This document shows, piece after piece, positions 49,816-58,978 of a stretch of 64,000 nucleotides of DNA. Below the pieces are notes generated by a model. The model was not told the origin of the DNA. It saw nothing but the letters and a program-made list of their open reading frames with translations, and searched no databases. The DNA is from CBDAUN01 sp965214615 (GTDB taxonomy: Bacteria; Pseudomonadota; Gammaproteobacteria; Arenicellales; JAJDZL01). Within the stretch, counting starts at the first letter, position 1. Each line of letters opens with the position of its first letter. The translations under genes were made by a program, and so were the position numbers. Location: assembly GCA_965214615.1 (NCBI GenBank), contig OZ243952.1, positions 2,046,001 through 2,110,000 on the forward strand, written 5' to 3'.

Positions 49816-52229
49816 CCCATCACGCCCGAGTTGCCGTCGTCGGCGGCGGAATTTACGGATGCGGCTTGCTGCACCAACTGGTCGAAAAGGGCTGGAATGA
49901 CGCCGTCTTGATCGAAAAATCCGACCTCACGGCAGGGTCGACCTGGCACGCGGCAGGATTCTGCACGCACTACAGCTTCGACCCGACGCATCTTTTCATG
50001 CGTCAGTTCAGCACCAACCTCTACCGGCAATTGGAACACCGGGACAATGAGCCGACCGGCTATCACCGCTGCGCAGGGCTTCGGATCACCCATGATCCGG
50101 ACCGCATTGACGAATTCCGCCACGGCATCTCGGTAGGCCGTCAGGCCGGCATTGATTTCGAACTGGTCGGACCGTCCGAAATCGCAGCGATCTTCCCGCT
50201 TATGGGCGTTCAAGGACTGCTTGGCGGATTGTATGAGCCCACGGACGGCTACGTAGACCCGGCTCAGACAACACACGCAATGGCGCGCATGGCACGCCGC
50301 GGCGGAGCGCGCATCTTTCGCAATTCTCCGGTCGAATCGATCGAAAGACACTCTTCGGGCGAATGGCGCCTTGTCACGCCGAGCAGCGAATTCATTGCCG
50401 AGCACATCGTCATCGCCACGGGGTTCTGGGCCAACGAAGTCGGCAAGATGATAGGCCTTGATTTGCCCGTCACTCCCATGCTTCATCAATATCTGGTGAC
50501 CGATGACCACCCTGACGTGGCGGCATGTGCGCCGAACGCCATCCCCCTGGTCCGACACCACGACTTTCAGTGGTACACCCGGCGCGAGCGGGACGGTTTG
50601 ATCCTTGGCGCCTATGAGCGTACGCCTCAGACCTGGTCCGTAGATGGAGTTCCCAAGGAATTCGGAATGGATTTGATGCCTGCCGAACTTGAACGGGTCG
50701 AGAGCCTGATGGCCGATGCAGTCGAGAGAATCGCGCTGCTCGACGAGGCCGGAATCAAAGCGGTGGTTCACGGCCCCGTAAGCTATTCGGCAGACGGACA
50801 GCCCCTGATCGGCCCGGCTCCGGGTCTGAACAACGCCTGGCTCGCCTGCGGCAGCGGATTCGGCATCGGAGAAGGCGCAGGGGCGGGAAAACTGCTGGCC
50901 GAATGGATCGTCGAGGGCCAGCCTCCAATGCACATGGGCAGTTTCGACCCGCGCCGGTTCGGCGGATACGCTGACCGGGACTACCGAATTGAAAAAGCGG
51001 TTGAAGTGTTTGCCATGCAATTCGCCACCCACTATCCTCTTGAGGAACGCTTGGCGGGACGGCCGCAGAAAACAACACCGATCCATGATCTGCTCAAACG
51101 CCAAGGTGCACGCTTCGGCTGCATCCGCGGGTGGGAGCGAACCAATTATTTTTCTGCCCAGGACCTGCCGGATGCGCTTAGCTTTCGCCGTACCGGGTGG
51201 TTTGATGCTGTGGCTCGCGAGGTCGGGGCAGTTTCCGGATATGCAGGCGTAATCGATGCAAGCGGATTTAGCAAGCTGGCAGTCCGGGGAGTCGATGCCG
51301 AAGCCTATCTCAGCGGCCTGTCCGCCAACCGGTTGCCGCAGCGAATTGGCGGAATTCGACTGTGCCACTGTCTCAATCGCAAAGGCACGGTCGAGTGCGA
51401 ATTCACTGTTGCCAAATTGGGAGATGAATCGTTCTATCTGGTGTATGCGGCCGCCGCGGAGCAACACCATCTGGATTGGCTGCGCAGGCATCTTCCGCAA
51501 ACAGCGGATGTCTCGATCGACAATGTCACCGAAAATCGCGGAGTACTCGGCCTTGCCGGGCCGGCGTCGCGCGATATTCTTTCGCGCTTGACCGACACCG
51601 ATTTAAATGATGAGGCATTTGCGCCGCTTACCGCAAAACTCCTCATGGCAGCAGGAAGGCAAGTGCTCGTCATGCGTGTCAGCTATACAGGCGAACTTGG
51701 CTGGGAACTGCATCACGACATCCAAGACCACGCGCACCTGTACCGTGCGCTGAAATCAATCGACAGCATGGACGCTCCTTCGGACTTCGGCTTTTATGCG
51801 ATGAACAGCATGCGCATGGAAATGGGATACAAGGCATGGGCAAGCGAACTGACTGTGGAAAATACCGCCTGGGAGCTGGGATTGGACCGATTCGTAGCGA
51901 CCGAAAAGCGCAACTTTATCGGACGCCGCGCACTCCTTGAGCAGCGTGATTCGGGAATTGAGCGGCGACTGTTTCTTGCTGAAGTTGACACCGCAGACTC
52001 CGATGCGATCGGAGGAGAAGCGGTATTTGCAAATGATATGCGGGCCGGCGCGGCACTATCCGGGGCATACGGCCACCGCGCAGGCTGTAGCCTGGCATTC
52101 TTGCTTTTGCCGAACAGGACATCGATTCGCAGCGAAAATCTTCAAGTGGAGATACTCGGAACAATGTGTTCAGCGAGAATTCTTGGCGACGCCGGCTACG
52201 ATACGCAAAATCGAACGATGCGGTCCTGA
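49812..52229 (+). CDS. Dimethylglycine/sarcosine dehydrogenase-type flavoprotein (second copy)
   Basis: An 805-aa paralogue of the preceding gene with the same domains. The FAD motif is VAVVGGGIYGCGLLHQLVEK, and His46 in AGSTWHAAGF is the likely covalent flavin site. The barrel is followed by PVSYSADGQPLIGPAPGLNN, and the GcvT part has MRVSYTGELGWELHHDI and AVENTAWEL-like sequence near the C-terminus. The two copies are clearly divergent, so they probably take different substrates, such as dimethylglycine then sarcosine. A 602-codon antisense frame over this gene is a composition artefact. Confidence 0.9.
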   Translation: MTHHARVAVVGGGIYGCGLLHQLVEKGWNDAVLIEKSDLTAGSTWHAAGFCTHYSFDPTHLFMRQFSTNLYRQLEHRDNEPTGYHRCAGLRITHDPDRIDEFRHGISVGRQAGIDFELVGPSEIAAIFPLMGVQGLLGGLYEPTDGYVDPAQTTHAMARMARRGGARIFRNSPVESIERHSSGEWRLVTPSSEFIAEHIVIATGFWANEVGKMIGLDLPVTPMLHQYLVTDDHPDVAACAPNAIPLVRHHDFQWYTRRERDGLILGAYERTPQTWSVDGVPKEFGMDLMPAELERVESLMADAVERIALLDEAGIKAVVHGPVSYSADGQPLIGPAPGLNNAWLACGSGFGIGEGAGAGKLLAEWIVEGQPPMHMGSFDPRRFGGYADRDYRIEKAVEVFAMQFATHYPLEERLAGRPQKTTPIHDLLKRQGARFGCIRGWERTNYFSAQDLPDALSFRRTGWFDAVAREVGAVSGYAGVIDASGFSKLAVRGVDAEAYLSGLSANRLPQRIGGIRLCHCLNRKGTVECEFTVAKLGDESFYLVYAAAAEQHHLDWLRRHLPQTADVSIDNVTENRGVLGLAGPASRDILSRLTDTDLNDEAFAPLTAKLLMAAGRQVLVMRVSYTGELGWELHHDIQDHAHLYRALKSIDSMDAPSDFGFYAMNSMRMEMGYKAWASELTVENTAWELGLDRFVATEKRNFIGRRALLEQRDSGIERRLFLAEVDTADSDAIGGEAVFANDMRAGAALSGAYGHRAGCSLAFLLLPNRTSIRSENLQVEILGTMCSARILGDAGYDTQNRTMRS

Positions 52230-52312
52230 GGGACAGGACATCCGAACATACGCGCGGATCAGTTCGGCCGCGGCCGCCAGCGGCAAATGCCTCAAAGACG
52301 ATCCGAATGCCT

Positions 52313-53269
52313 TCACCCGGACCTTGAAATCCGACTACGTCGACTCAGGCGCAACTCGTAGTAGACTACCACGAGTCCGCTGACGATGATCAGAACGCTG
52401 CCGGCATAGTCGCGCGAGGTCGGCAAATCGCCCCAGACCAGATAGCCGGCTAGAATCGTCAGCGGCAGCGATGCATATTCAAACGGCACAACGACCGAGG
52501 CATGAGCAATTCGATATGATTGCGACAGCAGATAAACGCCCACTGCTGTCGCGACACCGCAAACAAGCAGCAATTGATAGACGGATGGGACCGGCCAATG
52601 CCAGGCCCTCAGAAGGAACCCGATGGCCTCCTGGCCGAACACGTCATAGCGACCGTGACCCACAAAAATTCCACTCAGAACACTGACTGAAATGAAGGAG
52701 ATCAGAATGTAGACACTCATCGAGCCAGCCGAATCGCTTAATGCCAGCCTGCGTGTCATCATCACCATCAATGCATACGTCAGCGCCGACAAGACAGGAA
52801 AGACTACATTCCACGTAAAAGCGACGCCGCCCGGATTGGCAATGACAATGACTCCTGCCATCCCCACTGCGATTGCCAGCCATCGCACAATCCCGACCGT
52901 CTCACCGAGAAACATTCTGGCGATCAGGCATACGAACAAGGGTGTGCAGAAAAATAGCGCGATGTTTGTCGCCATCGGCATCACCGACAGACCCATAAAA
53001 TAAAACGCATCGGAGAACGCGAGCATCGACCCTCTCAGCAGATGCAGCCACGGGCGCTTCGTCCTAAGCTGAGCCATTGCACCGGAAAGCTGGGCGAAAC
53101 CCAGGATCAGGACCAGTGCAATCGACGATTTGATCAGCGTGAGCTGATGCAGAGAATAGAACGGACTCAGCCATTTGATGACAGCATCGCTGACTGTCAG
53201 AAAAACCAGGGCGACAACAAGGCACGCAATGCCTTGCACATTTCGGCTCGCGCCGCGTATAGCCTGCAT
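52313..53269 (-). CDS. DMT-superfamily (EamA) transporter
   Basis: A 318-aa membrane protein with ten predicted helices in two EamA repeats. It shows LVVALVFLTVSDAVIKWLS, RGSMLAFSDAFYFMGLSVMP and RMFLGETVGIVRWLAIAVGM in the first repeat, and ASVVVPFEYASLPLTILAGY in the second. Such carriers export or import small metabolites. Next to the methylated-amine operon it could handle that substrate, but it is convergent with it (84 bases apart), so co-regulation is uncertain. Confidence 0.85.
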   Translation of the reverse strand: MQAIRGASRNVQGIACLVVALVFLTVSDAVIKWLSPFYSLHQLTLIKSSIALVLILGFAQLSGAMAQLRTKRPWLHLLRGSMLAFSDAFYFMGLSVMPMATNIALFFCTPLFVCLIARMFLGETVGIVRWLAIAVGMAGVIVIANPGGVAFTWNVVFPVLSALTYALMVMMTRRLALSDSAGSMSVYILISFISVSVLSGIFVGHGRYDVFGQEAIGFLLRAWHWPVPSVYQLLLVCGVATAVGVYLLSQSYRIAHASVVVPFEYASLPLTILAGYLVWGDLPTSRDYAGSVLIIVSGLVVVYYELRLSRRSRISRSG

Positions 53270-53581
53270 GGAATTCGAACCGTTCTAGCGCAATGAATGC
53301 CCGCAAAGCGAACCTCGCGCTTTGCGAACGACTTTCACCTGCCGGCGTGCCGCCGGGATTCCCGGCAACTTTAAGCGCATGCCATGGACGCGATTGCGCC
53401 TATGCCAAAGTTCGTCATCTCACAATAACGGTGCGCATGCCCTGCCCGGGACAATCGGGCTGAGCAAATTCTTGACGGTTCATCGAGGTTGCCACATCAT
53501 CTATAATACGCTTTTTCAAATCGCAGCGATGCGCGCACGCATTGCAAATATTCAATGCAAGACCGAGGAGAGTCTACCGAG
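53270..53581. other. Upstream region of the cytochrome genes
   Basis: About 310 bases with no gene. A TATAAT at 53502-53507 is a good -10 about 75 bases before the first cytochrome ATG, but the nearest TTGACG (53472-53477) is 24 bases away, too far for a standard promoter. Confidence 0.4.
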
Positions 53582-53905
53582 ATGAAATCCAGCCTGTGGG
53601 CATTATTGACAAGTAGCGCATTGCTTCTTCCCGTTAGCACATTCGCAGAAGGCGATGCAGATGCCGGACGCGAAAAATCGTTCACCTGCTCCGGCTGCCA
53701 CTCAGTTGCCGGCATGCGCAATGCGTATCCGGGATACACCGTGCCAAAGCTCGGCGGCCAGAATGCCGACTATCTGAGAGAAGCGCTAAAGGCATACCGC
53801 GACGGGTCCCGGGAACATCCCACCATGCACGCACAGACAGCACAATTCTCCGATCAGGACGTGGAGGATGTCGCTGCCTACTTTTCTACACTGTCCAACG
53901 AGTAG
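53582..53905 (+). CDS. Small periplasmic c-type cytochrome (c553/c4-like), first of a pair
   Basis: A 107-aa cytochrome c from ATG 53582 with GAGGAGA upstream. The signal peptide runs to about STFA|EGD. The heme site is C36-S-G-C39-H40. The Met ligand probably lies in HPTMHAQTAQ, followed by the C-terminal helix DVEDVAAYFSTL. It has a single heme. Soluble class I cytochromes of this size carry electrons between bc1 complex, dehydrogenases and terminal oxidases. The next gene, 5 bases on, encodes a related cytochrome. Confidence 0.92.
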   Translation: MKSSLWALLTSSALLLPVSTFAEGDADAGREKSFTCSGCHSVAGMRNAYPGYTVPKLGGQNADYLREALKAYRDGSREHPTMHAQTAQFSDQDVEDVAAYFSTLSNE

Positions 53906-53910
53906 TTTTA

Positions 53911-54261
53911 ATGAATAACTTCATCAAATCAACGCAATTCATTGGTGCAGCGTTATTTTCGCTGCTGGCGCTGGCATCCGGACATTCCTGGGCCGGCGAT
54001 CCCTACAACGGGCAGGTCAAGGCTCAGGTATGCCTGACGTGTCACGGCGAGGGCGATACGACAACCGGCGTGGCGACTCCCATTGTCGCAGGCCAGTATG
54101 AAGACTACATTGCGCAGGCGCTGCGAGATTACAAGTCCGGCGCGCGTTCGAATCCGATCATGGCCGGATTTGCCGCTTCGCTGACAGAGACCGACATTCG
54201 GGACCTGGCTGCGTACTACGCGCAGATGGATTCCAGGCTGATTACACCGAAGGACAACTGA
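53911..54261 (+). CDS. Small periplasmic c-type cytochrome (c553-like), second of a pair
   Basis: A 116-aa cytochrome c. The signal peptide ends near SWA|GDP. The heme motif is C41-L-T-C44-H45, with Met in NPIMAGFAASL and the closing helix DIRDLAAYYAQM. It is co-oriented with the preceding cytochrome, and together they resemble the two halves of a diheme cytochrome c4 encoded separately. Hairpins follow at 54281-54302. The lhr gene converges. Confidence 0.92.
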   Translation: MNNFIKSTQFIGAALFSLLALASGHSWAGDPYNGQVKAQVCLTCHGEGDTTTGVATPIVAGQYEDYIAQALRDYKSGARSNPIMAGFAASLTETDIRDLAAYYAQMDSRLITPKDN

Positions 54262-54280
54262 GAAACCGCCGGTCAGCGCA

Positions 54281-54326
54281 AGCTTCGTCGCTAGGCGAAG
54301 CTCGGTTCCTGCAGCGCCGCAGGCCT
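54281..54326 (+). terminator. Two stacked hairpins after the cytochrome genes
   Basis: AGCTTCG (54281-54287) pairs with CGAAGCT (54296-54302), and shortly after CCTGC/GCAGG forms a second stem around AGCGCC. Neither has a long T run. They probably end transcription between the convergent cytochrome and lhr genes. Confidence 0.4.
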
Positions 54327-54355
54327 TTGCCGGAGGCAATCCTGAACCGGTCGAA

Positions 54356-57300
54356 CTAGTCGGATCGTTCGACACCTGCCGCAAATTCATGCCACGCAAT
54401 TCTGCGGCCGCCTTTGATCACAGCGCTGCAGACGCCGTCAGTGATTTCCACGCGTGTTCGCGCATTTGGCGCAACACGAACTTCGCCATCGAGAATTCCG
54501 GTGAAGTTCAATGGATCCGCAGCCGATACCGTGATTCGCCCGACGCTCGCAGGCGCGCGCCGGGCCTGACGCAGCAACTCGATTGCGCCTGGCAACGCGA
54601 ATTGTTCGCCCGCAACGCCCGAAACGAATCTGCCGCCTCTGATTTCCCCGCGATCTTCCATGCGCCTGTAGACTTGCAACAGTCGGTTCCACGGCACAAG
54701 TGTCCGCTGTTCGCGCATTGCCGCAGACCGAAATACGATGCCATACCTTCTGAGCAGGACATTGGCGATGAATGCGTCAATTTCATGCTCCGATATTGAA
54801 TCCGCCTTCGCATTCAGAGGCATTCGCTCAACCAGCGACCACCTCCCGGATTCCCGCACACCTCTTGAAACCGAATAGCGTTTTGCGTTGCGCCGATAAC
54901 GGGCAGACTCGGGCGTGAGCAGCGAACGTACTCCGCCAAAGTGGTCGCAGGTTGCCATTCCTGCAGTAAAAAGTTCCACAAGGCCTTCCTCGACATGGCT
55001 TGGCAGCAGATGGACGCCGTCCAGTATTTCATCGACAAACAGTGCTCCATGCGCTTGCAGCAGCTCGGAAATAGCTGAGCCTAGTGCGGAAACCGGATTC
55101 GAATCACCATTGCGCTGGCGCATCAATGTCCGCCACAGAGTCAGGTTCTGACGTCGCAGAAACGTAAGCGGCGCATTGCGCAGCGATGTGCCGAATCGTC
55201 TGGCGGAGTTTCTTTTTGTCCGATTCTGGCCCTTGATCTCGTACTTCGACAGCCGGGACCAGACAATCGTGCCCGAAGCGCTCAAGTGATTCAGAAGTTC
55301 CGGCGTATATCCGTAAACGCGCGCCGGCAGAATCTCCGCCTCCCAGGCAGCAACCGGTGCTTCGAATCCCTCAAGCAGATCGAACACCGAATCCAAAGCG
55401 TTGACGCCCTCGCCTACATCGTCGGGGCCAATTCGCATCCAGCGTGTCAGGTAGCGCACATAGGCATCGGGACTGACAGGCTCGATTTCGCTTCTAAGGC
55501 GCTGCAAGGTCCGCTTGTGAATCCGGGACAGAAACCGGCGATCGCACCATTCGTCCTGCCTGCCCGACGCCGTGAAACTTCCCCGCATGACAGTCCCTTC
55601 AGTCTCAAGCCGCAACAAGGACTGACATGCCGCATCCGGATGAACACCGACACTTTGCGCCAGTTCGGCAACGCTGCAAGGGCCGGCGATCTCCAAGCGC
55701 CCGCGCAGCATCGAATCAAGCGCGGCATCCGCTGATTCAACTGAACAGGCGGACAGTCCGGCAGGCTCTATAGCGGGGTCCATTTCTGCCGACGGATGCA
55801 GCAGCATGAATTCATTCAAGCGCTCAGCGGCAACCCAGAAGATACGGCTCCCGTCAATACAAATCCGCGTTGCACGACGTTCGCCAACAAGTTCGTTGAA
55901 AAAAACATCCCAGGCCGCATTCCGGCGCTGCGCTTTCGAATTGCGGTCAGAGCATGCCTCAACCTGATCAATGCAGCCGAGAATCAGCAGCGCATCATGC
56001 AATTCATCCGCATTGCCGGGCTGCGGCCACGCCAGATCGCAAAGACTGGCAATGGCATCCGGATCAAGGCGTCCGATATTGCGCACTCCGTCCGATGCGG
56101 TCATGCGCCGCGTTTGAACCGCCAAAGTGCGGCGCTCTTCTGCAGGAGCGTCGTCTAGGAATGCATAGGGCTTGGCAGTCAGAATCTCCTGGGCAAGAAC
56201 CGAAGGCTCCGGCAAATCCCTAAATTCGACCTTGATTGTCCCGCCTTCTATCGAACCGAGCACTGAATCGAGTCCATCGGCATCCATCACTTCATGGAGG
56301 CAGTCTTCGATCGTCTGAGTCACAAGCGGGTGCTCGGGCACTCGAACCGGCCCCTGACGGTTTTCCTGACATGCCACCTGATCCGGAAACAGCAAGGCAA
56401 GCAGGTCTTCGGAATCGGTTCGCTGCAACTGAGGCGCAACTTTCTTGCCGTTGCGGTTGCGCGGCACTGCAAGGGCCGTGTTGGCGACCCATCTCCATCT
56501 TGTTTCAAACATCGGCGCAGTAAAGATCGCCTGCGTCAACGTCTGCCTGACAGTCCTTGATTTCAGATAGCTGCCGACATCGGACAGCTCGAAGCTATGC
56601 GTCGGCCCCAGCGACAGCACCAGGCTGTCCTCTAGCGCTGCCGCCTGCAACTCAAAATCGAAACGCACGCAAAATCTCTTGCGCAATGCCAGCCCCCAGG
56701 CCTTATTGACTCTGGAGCCGTAGATGCTGTGAACGACCAGATGCATATCGCCGGCTTCATCGAAAAAACGCTCGTAGACAATCCGGTCCCTGGTCGGCAA
56801 AGCTCCTAGAGCGCTTTTCGCCATACCCAGATAATCGACAAGCTGCTGCGCCACCGAAAGGTCCAGCGAATATTCCCGAGCCATTGCCGCGACTGCGGCT
56901 TGCGCATCGCCGCCGTCCAGCAAGCCGCAGACTCTGGAGCGCAAATTCGAAACTGCCTCGCTCAGGGCATCGCTTCGTCCCCGGCTTTCGCCGAGCCAGA
57001 ACGGCACATTGGGCGGCAATCCCTTTGCGTCTTCAACCAGCACCCTGCCCTGCTTGACCTGCAGCACGCGGTATGACGCGTTGCCAAGCTGAAAAATATC
57101 GCCGCGCAGGCTTTCAAAGGCAAAATCCTCATTCACAGAACCGATGCGGATTTCCTCCGGTTGCAATATGACGTCGTAGTCGAACTGATCGGGAATCGCC
57201 CCGCCATTTGTCAGCGCAACAAGCCGCGCGCCCTTGCGCCCGCGTACCATCCGGTTCACCGCGTCGACATGGATGTAGGCGGCCCGTCTGCCGCGCCGCA

Positions 57301-58699
57301 GCGTAAAGCCTTCAGAAAGCATCAGCACGATGTACTCGAATTGCGCCAGTTCAAGCGAACGGTAGGGCCATGCGCGCTTCATTGACCGATACAGATCGTC
57401 AATATTCCTGTCTTCGATGCCCGCCTCGGCGACTATGTGCTGCGCAAGGACATCCGCGGCTGCGCCGCATACGGCCAGTTGCTCCATATCTCCTTCGCAG
57501 GTCGCCTTGATCAGCGCGGCACTCTCGCAAAGCTCGTCCCTGGTAGTCGGAAAGATTCTGCCCTTTGGAATCTTTCCGATTGAGTGGCCCGAACGTCCAA
57601 CGCGCTGAATGAAAACTGATATAGACCGCGGAGATCCGATCTGGCACACCAGATCGATATCGCCGATGTCGATGCCAAGCTCAAGCGATGCGGTCGCTAC
57701 AAGCGCCCGCAATTGCCCCGCCTTCAAACGCTGTTCGGCATTGTGACGATGCTGTTTCGACAAGCTGCCATGGTGGGCCGCCACATGCTCTTCGCCAAGC
57801 AATTCCGCCAGATGCCTGGTTGCCCGTTCGGCATGGCGACGGGTATTGACGAAAATCAGAGTCGTCGCATGGCTGCCTACAAGATGCGCGATGCGGCCGT
57901 AGAGATCGTTCCACGAATCCGACGACATGACAGCGTCAAGCGACGAACAAGGCACTTCGATCGCAAGGTCCCAGCTACGAACGTGGCCTGAGTCGGCGAT
58001 TACGCATCCGTGCGGGTCTGAGCCGGTGAGAAAGGATGCCACCGTGTCAACCGGCCGCTGAGTCGCAGAAAGGCCGATTTTTGCAAACTTGTTCTCGGCA
58101 ACGTGTTCAAGCCTTGCACCAGACAGTGCGAAATGCGCTCCCCGCTTGCTCTCGATGATCGAGTGAATCTCATCGACAATTAATTTTCGAACAGTACGCA
58201 GAATCTGCCTCCCTGATGCGGATGTCAGCAGCAAATACAGCGATTCAGGCGTTGTCACTAGAATATGAGGCGAGCGCCTAATCATTGCACGGCGCTGCGA
58301 CTGAGGCGTGTCGCCGGTTCGAACGCCGGTAGTAATCTCGACATCCGGATATCCCATTTCAGCCAGTTCGGCGCAAATTGCACTTAAAGGGCCTTCGAGA
58401 TTTCGCTCAATGTCGTAGGAAAGCGCCTTGAGCGGAGAAACGTAGAGAACATGGGTTTGCGCTGGCAAGCCCCCGGAACTGACGCCCTCGCGCACGAGTT
58501 CGTCGATTACGGCCAGAAATGCCGCAAGTGTCTTGCCCGACCCCGTCGGCGCAGCCACCAGCGTGTCGCTGCCTTCGCAGATGGCAGGCCACGCACGAAT
58601 CTGGCAGTCTGTCGCGGATTCGAAATTGGCCCGGAACCAGCGCTGGACTGCCGGGTGAAACCGGCGCATGACCTCGTTCGACTTGTCAGGGTGTCCCAT
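54356..58699 (-). CDS. lhr: Lhr-type superfamily 2 helicase (long form)
   Basis: A 1447-aa helicase. The RecA-like core has Walker A APTGSGKT (50-57), TPESLYLLLTS, the DEIH box in LIVDEIHS (176-179), SATQRPVD, and domain 2 with HHGSLSK and the Arg-finger segment QRVGRSGHSIG. A winged-helix and beta-barrel Lhr core follow. The remaining about 600 residues form the Lhr C-terminal region found in the long proteobacterial form (E. coli Lhr is about 1540 aa). Lhr unwinds RNA:DNA and DNA and is linked to DNA repair. No nuclease partner gene is adjacent. Confidence 0.93.
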   Translation of the reverse strand: MGHPDKSNEVMRRFHPAVQRWFRANFESATDCQIRAWPAICEGSDTLVAAPTGSGKTLAAFLAVIDELVREGVSSGGLPAQTHVLYVSPLKALSYDIERNLEGPLSAICAELAEMGYPDVEITTGVRTGDTPQSQRRAMIRRSPHILVTTPESLYLLLTSASGRQILRTVRKLIVDEIHSIIESKRGAHFALSGARLEHVAENKFAKIGLSATQRPVDTVASFLTGSDPHGCVIADSGHVRSWDLAIEVPCSSLDAVMSSDSWNDLYGRIAHLVGSHATTLIFVNTRRHAERATRHLAELLGEEHVAAHHGSLSKQHRHNAEQRLKAGQLRALVATASLELGIDIGDIDLVCQIGSPRSISVFIQRVGRSGHSIGKIPKGRIFPTTRDELCESAALIKATCEGDMEQLAVCGAAADVLAQHIVAEAGIEDRNIDDLYRSMKRAWPYRSLELAQFEYIVLMLSEGFTLRRGRRAAYIHVDAVNRMVRGRKGARLVALTNGGAIPDQFDYDVILQPEEIRIGSVNEDFAFESLRGDIFQLGNASYRVLQVKQGRVLVEDAKGLPPNVPFWLGESRGRSDALSEAVSNLRSRVCGLLDGGDAQAAVAAMAREYSLDLSVAQQLVDYLGMAKSALGALPTRDRIVYERFFDEAGDMHLVVHSIYGSRVNKAWGLALRKRFCVRFDFELQAAALEDSLVLSLGPTHSFELSDVGSYLKSRTVRQTLTQAIFTAPMFETRWRWVANTALAVPRNRNGKKVAPQLQRTDSEDLLALLFPDQVACQENRQGPVRVPEHPLVTQTIEDCLHEVMDADGLDSVLGSIEGGTIKVEFRDLPEPSVLAQEILTAKPYAFLDDAPAEERRTLAVQTRRMTASDGVRNIGRLDPDAIASLCDLAWPQPGNADELHDALLILGCIDQVEACSDRNSKAQRRNAAWDVFFNELVGERRATRICIDGSRIFWVAAERLNEFMLLHPSAEMDPAIEPAGLSACSVESADAALDSMLRGRLEIAGPCSVAELAQSVGVHPDAACQSLLRLETEGTVMRGSFTASGRQDEWCDRRFLSRIHKRTLQRLRSEIEPVSPDAYVRYLTRWMRIGPDDVGEGVNALDSVFDLLEGFEAPVAAWEAEILPARVYGYTPELLNHLSASGTIVWSRLSKYEIKGQNRTKRNSARRFGTSLRNAPLTFLRRQNLTLWRTLMRQRNGDSNPVSALGSAISELLQAHGALFVDEILDGVHLLPSHVEEGLVELFTAGMATCDHFGGVRSLLTPESARYRRNAKRYSVSRGVRESGRWSLVERMPLNAKADSISEHEIDAFIANVLLRRYGIVFRSAAMREQRTLVPWNRLLQVYRRMEDRGEIRGGRFVSGVAGEQFALPGAIELLRQARRAPASVGRITVSAADPLNFTGILDGEVRVAPNARTRVEITDGVCSAVIKGGRRIAWHEFAAGVERSD

Positions 58700-58978
58700 G
58701 ACGTGATTCCAGCTCTCAGGACGCGCAGTGGCGCAATGCAGTTCCCCAGCTTGGCAAGTGCCACAAAAGTTTCAGCGCTTTTACTTTCATTTCAATCAAT
58801 TGCACACCACAAGCAATGATACCACCGATCCTCGGGCCTGCAGCGATTTCGACTTCGGCGCAGCGGTGCCGCGAAACGATTGCGATACCGCGCAATAGCC
58901 GAAAAAAAAGATAAAAACAAAAGTTCATAAAGGTATACACTTGCGCAAAAATATTCTCCTCAAACAAGATTCGGCGCC

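Noticed and set aside
49692..51500. 602-codon open frame on the minus strand
   Set aside because: It lies antisense to the two flavoprotein dehydrogenase genes, whose domains and motifs are unambiguous. Its translation has no recognisable family; it is a codon-composition artefact.
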